From the NCBI RefSeq assembly GCF_001522865.1, contig NZ_LOWB01000033.1, forward strand, positions 1 through 64,000: DNA of 64,000 bases, in the 5' to 3' direction. The DNA is from Burkholderia sp. TSV86 (GTDB lineage Bacteria > Pseudomonadota > Gammaproteobacteria > Burkholderiales > Burkholderiaceae). The notes beneath the pieces are model-generated. The model was given only the letters and a program-made list of their open reading frames with translations. It ran no database searches and was not told the origin of the DNA. The first letter of the stretch is position 1; each line of letters opens with the position of its first letter. Shown one piece after another: positions 62,919 through 64,000 of the stretch. The position numbers and the translations under genes were made by a program.

Positions 62919-63773
62919 TCAAAGCATCGATTCCACCAAAGGGCGAGCCGAGCGGACATGGGCGGCACGCCGATAATCGGAAGGCGATACGCCGGTATGT
63001 TCCTTGAAAAAACGCGAGAAATTGCTGGCCGCCGAAAATCCCAGTTCATGCGCGAGGCTCGCGAGCGGCAACCGGCCGTTGATCAGTTCACGGATCGCCT
63101 CCTCGAGCCGAAGCGCGCGCCAGAACACTTGCGGCGTGGTATTGAGCTGATCCCGGAACAACACGAACAGGCGCGCGCGCGAAAGCCCTGCTTCGCTGGC
63201 GATTTCATCGATGGTCGAACGAGCATCGACGCGCTCATGCATCAGATGCACCGCCATTCTAAGCTTGCGGCTCAATACCGGCGCGTTGACGGCCTTTACT
63301 CCGCGCCGTGTCACGGCCGATGATGCTTGCACGGACATCATGATCAGTTGCTCGACGGCTTGGTCGATGGACGCGCTTTTTTCCGAATCGGAGAGAATCA
63401 GCGCGAGGAGCTGCCATAAGCGGGCACGTAACGCCGGGTTGATGTCGATTCTTGGCGAAGGAAATAAAAAAGGACCGCCCGCTGTGCGCGCCTTTTGCTC
63501 CAGCCACGCTTTCTCGATATAGACGGCAAGAAACAGCGCGGGCCGATCCGACGCGAGCAACTTCAGGTCGTGCTGCTCATATGGGTTGACCGCCGAAGCC
63601 TGGGTCGTGCTGTACCGAAAGGCCTCGGTGCCGATTCGCGCTTCGGCTTGCGCGCCGCCGAGCCACCAGACGATATGCGCATCCGGATGGGCGTGAGCGA
63701 CCAGCCCCGAGCGCAGCGACAACAGCGATATGCGGCCGAAAGCGCCGTCGTGGAGTGCGAATGTCTCCGTCAT
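62919..63773 (-). CDS. AraC-family regulator with N-terminal cupin
   Basis: 284 residues. The N-terminal half is a cupin-like ligand pocket (VAHAHPDAHIVWWLGGAQAEARIG, AVNPYEQHDLKLLASDRPALFLAVYIEKAWLEQK). The C-terminal half is an AraC double HTH (STIDEIASEAGLSRARLFVLFRDQLNTTPQVFWRALRLEEAIRELINGRLPLASLAHELGFSAASNFSRFFKEHTGVSPSDYRR). The target is unknown; the upstream region at the window end (63774-64000) is AT-rich and presumably its promoter, and whatever lies beyond may be the target. Confidence 0.85.
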   Translation of the reverse strand: MTETFALHDGAFGRISLLSLRSGLVAHAHPDAHIVWWLGGAQAEARIGTEAFRYSTTQASAVNPYEQHDLKLLASDRPALFLAVYIEKAWLEQKARTAGGPFLFPSPRIDINPALRARLWQLLALILSDSEKSASIDQAVEQLIMMSVQASSAVTRRGVKAVNAPVLSRKLRMAVHLMHERVDARSTIDEIASEAGLSRARLFVLFRDQLNTTPQVFWRALRLEEAIRELINGRLPLASLAHELGFSAASNFSRFFKEHTGVSPSDYRRAAHVRSARPLVESML

Positions 63774-64000
63774 GCTTCCTCCTGTCTACGTATCAATGCA
63801 TTTGATTTATAGGCAATAAGACTAGCATTTTCGCGGTTGACCGGGAATCTGACACGTGAACGAATCCTGATTGATTTTTTTAAAAAGTGGATTCTTGGAT
63901 AAGTTACGGCTGACGAGAAATAGCATGGCGAAAAAGATTTCGGTTTTCAAAAAATAGCGAGACGCCGCGATAGACCGGCAGACGTTTCGATATGGCGCAG
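63774..64000. other. AT-rich right edge of the window
   Basis: 227 bases upstream of the AraC gene with no coding frame. It contains an A/T-rich run at about 63870-63955 and is probably the promoter region of the AraC gene and perhaps of a gene beyond the window. Confidence 0.4.

Overview
The window looks like one arm of a chromosome (probably the secondary one) of a Burkholderia species, most like the pseudomallei/thailandensis group. It is GC-rich with strong G/C third-position bias. It is dense in catabolic operons with dedicated regulators, and it carries typical Burkholderiaceae families: DUF2827, DUF4148, DUF3761, DUF2891 and an ESPR-type trimeric autotransporter. The species assignment is inference from gene content; there is no rRNA or tRNA here to fix it. 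I saw no tRNA, rRNA, CRISPR array or complete insertion sequence.

Layout. 1-1566: a prophage scar (tail genes W and D fused by deletion) abutting an MFS gene that has lost its N-terminal half. 1761-4329: a DUF2891 gene, a Pro-rich exported protein and a TetR regulator. 4543-10310: the liuABCD leucine/isovalerate operon driven from a dyad-rich intergenic region. 10469-19365: three DUF2827 paralogues, a small lipoprotein and a large frameshifted trimeric autotransporter adhesin. The adhesin, the lipoprotein and two DUF2827 genes form a tight minus-strand run. A ferritin-like gene follows. 19502-21485: small genes and a gene-poor stretch with terminator hairpins and a possible sRNA. 21486-35489: a choline-to-pyruvate region, with choline ABC transporter choVW, a GbdR-like regulator, choX, a hydroxypyruvate isomerase-like gene, a second GlxA-type regulator, L-serine dehydratase, sarcosine oxidase soxBDAG and a folB paralogue. 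35706-36730: small proteins. 37183-41406: a LysR regulator divergent from beta-alanine transaminase and mmsA. 41553-46253: an NlpD-like lipoprotein, a COG4315 protein, and a LuxR regulator divergent from an APC permease and a DmpA-type peptidase. 46244-50623: a frameshifted histidine phosphatase, a small exported protein and a frameshifted FUSC exporter with a divergent LysR gene. 51995-55626: a DUF4148 gene and codBA. 55666-61342: an MFS transporter, a BKACE (DUF849), an SDR, a GntR regulator and AtoE, apparently an uncharacterised beta-hydroxy/beta-keto acid pathway. 61396-63773: an orphan exported protein and an AraC regulator.

How the genes work together. Most of the window is compact catabolic modules of the form regulator, transporter, enzymes. 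Leucine/isovalerate, choline-sarcosine-serine, beta-alanine, cytosine and a beta-keto acid all drain to acetyl-CoA, pyruvate, acetoacetate or ammonia. The least described unit is the adhesin-lipoprotein-DUF2827 cluster, which could be a dedicated surface-adhesin modification system.

Three long genes (adhesin, phosphatase, FUSC exporter) each carry one frameshift, and each has a total length of 2 modulo 3. This is either real decay or residual assembly error. It should be settled before those genes are called dead.
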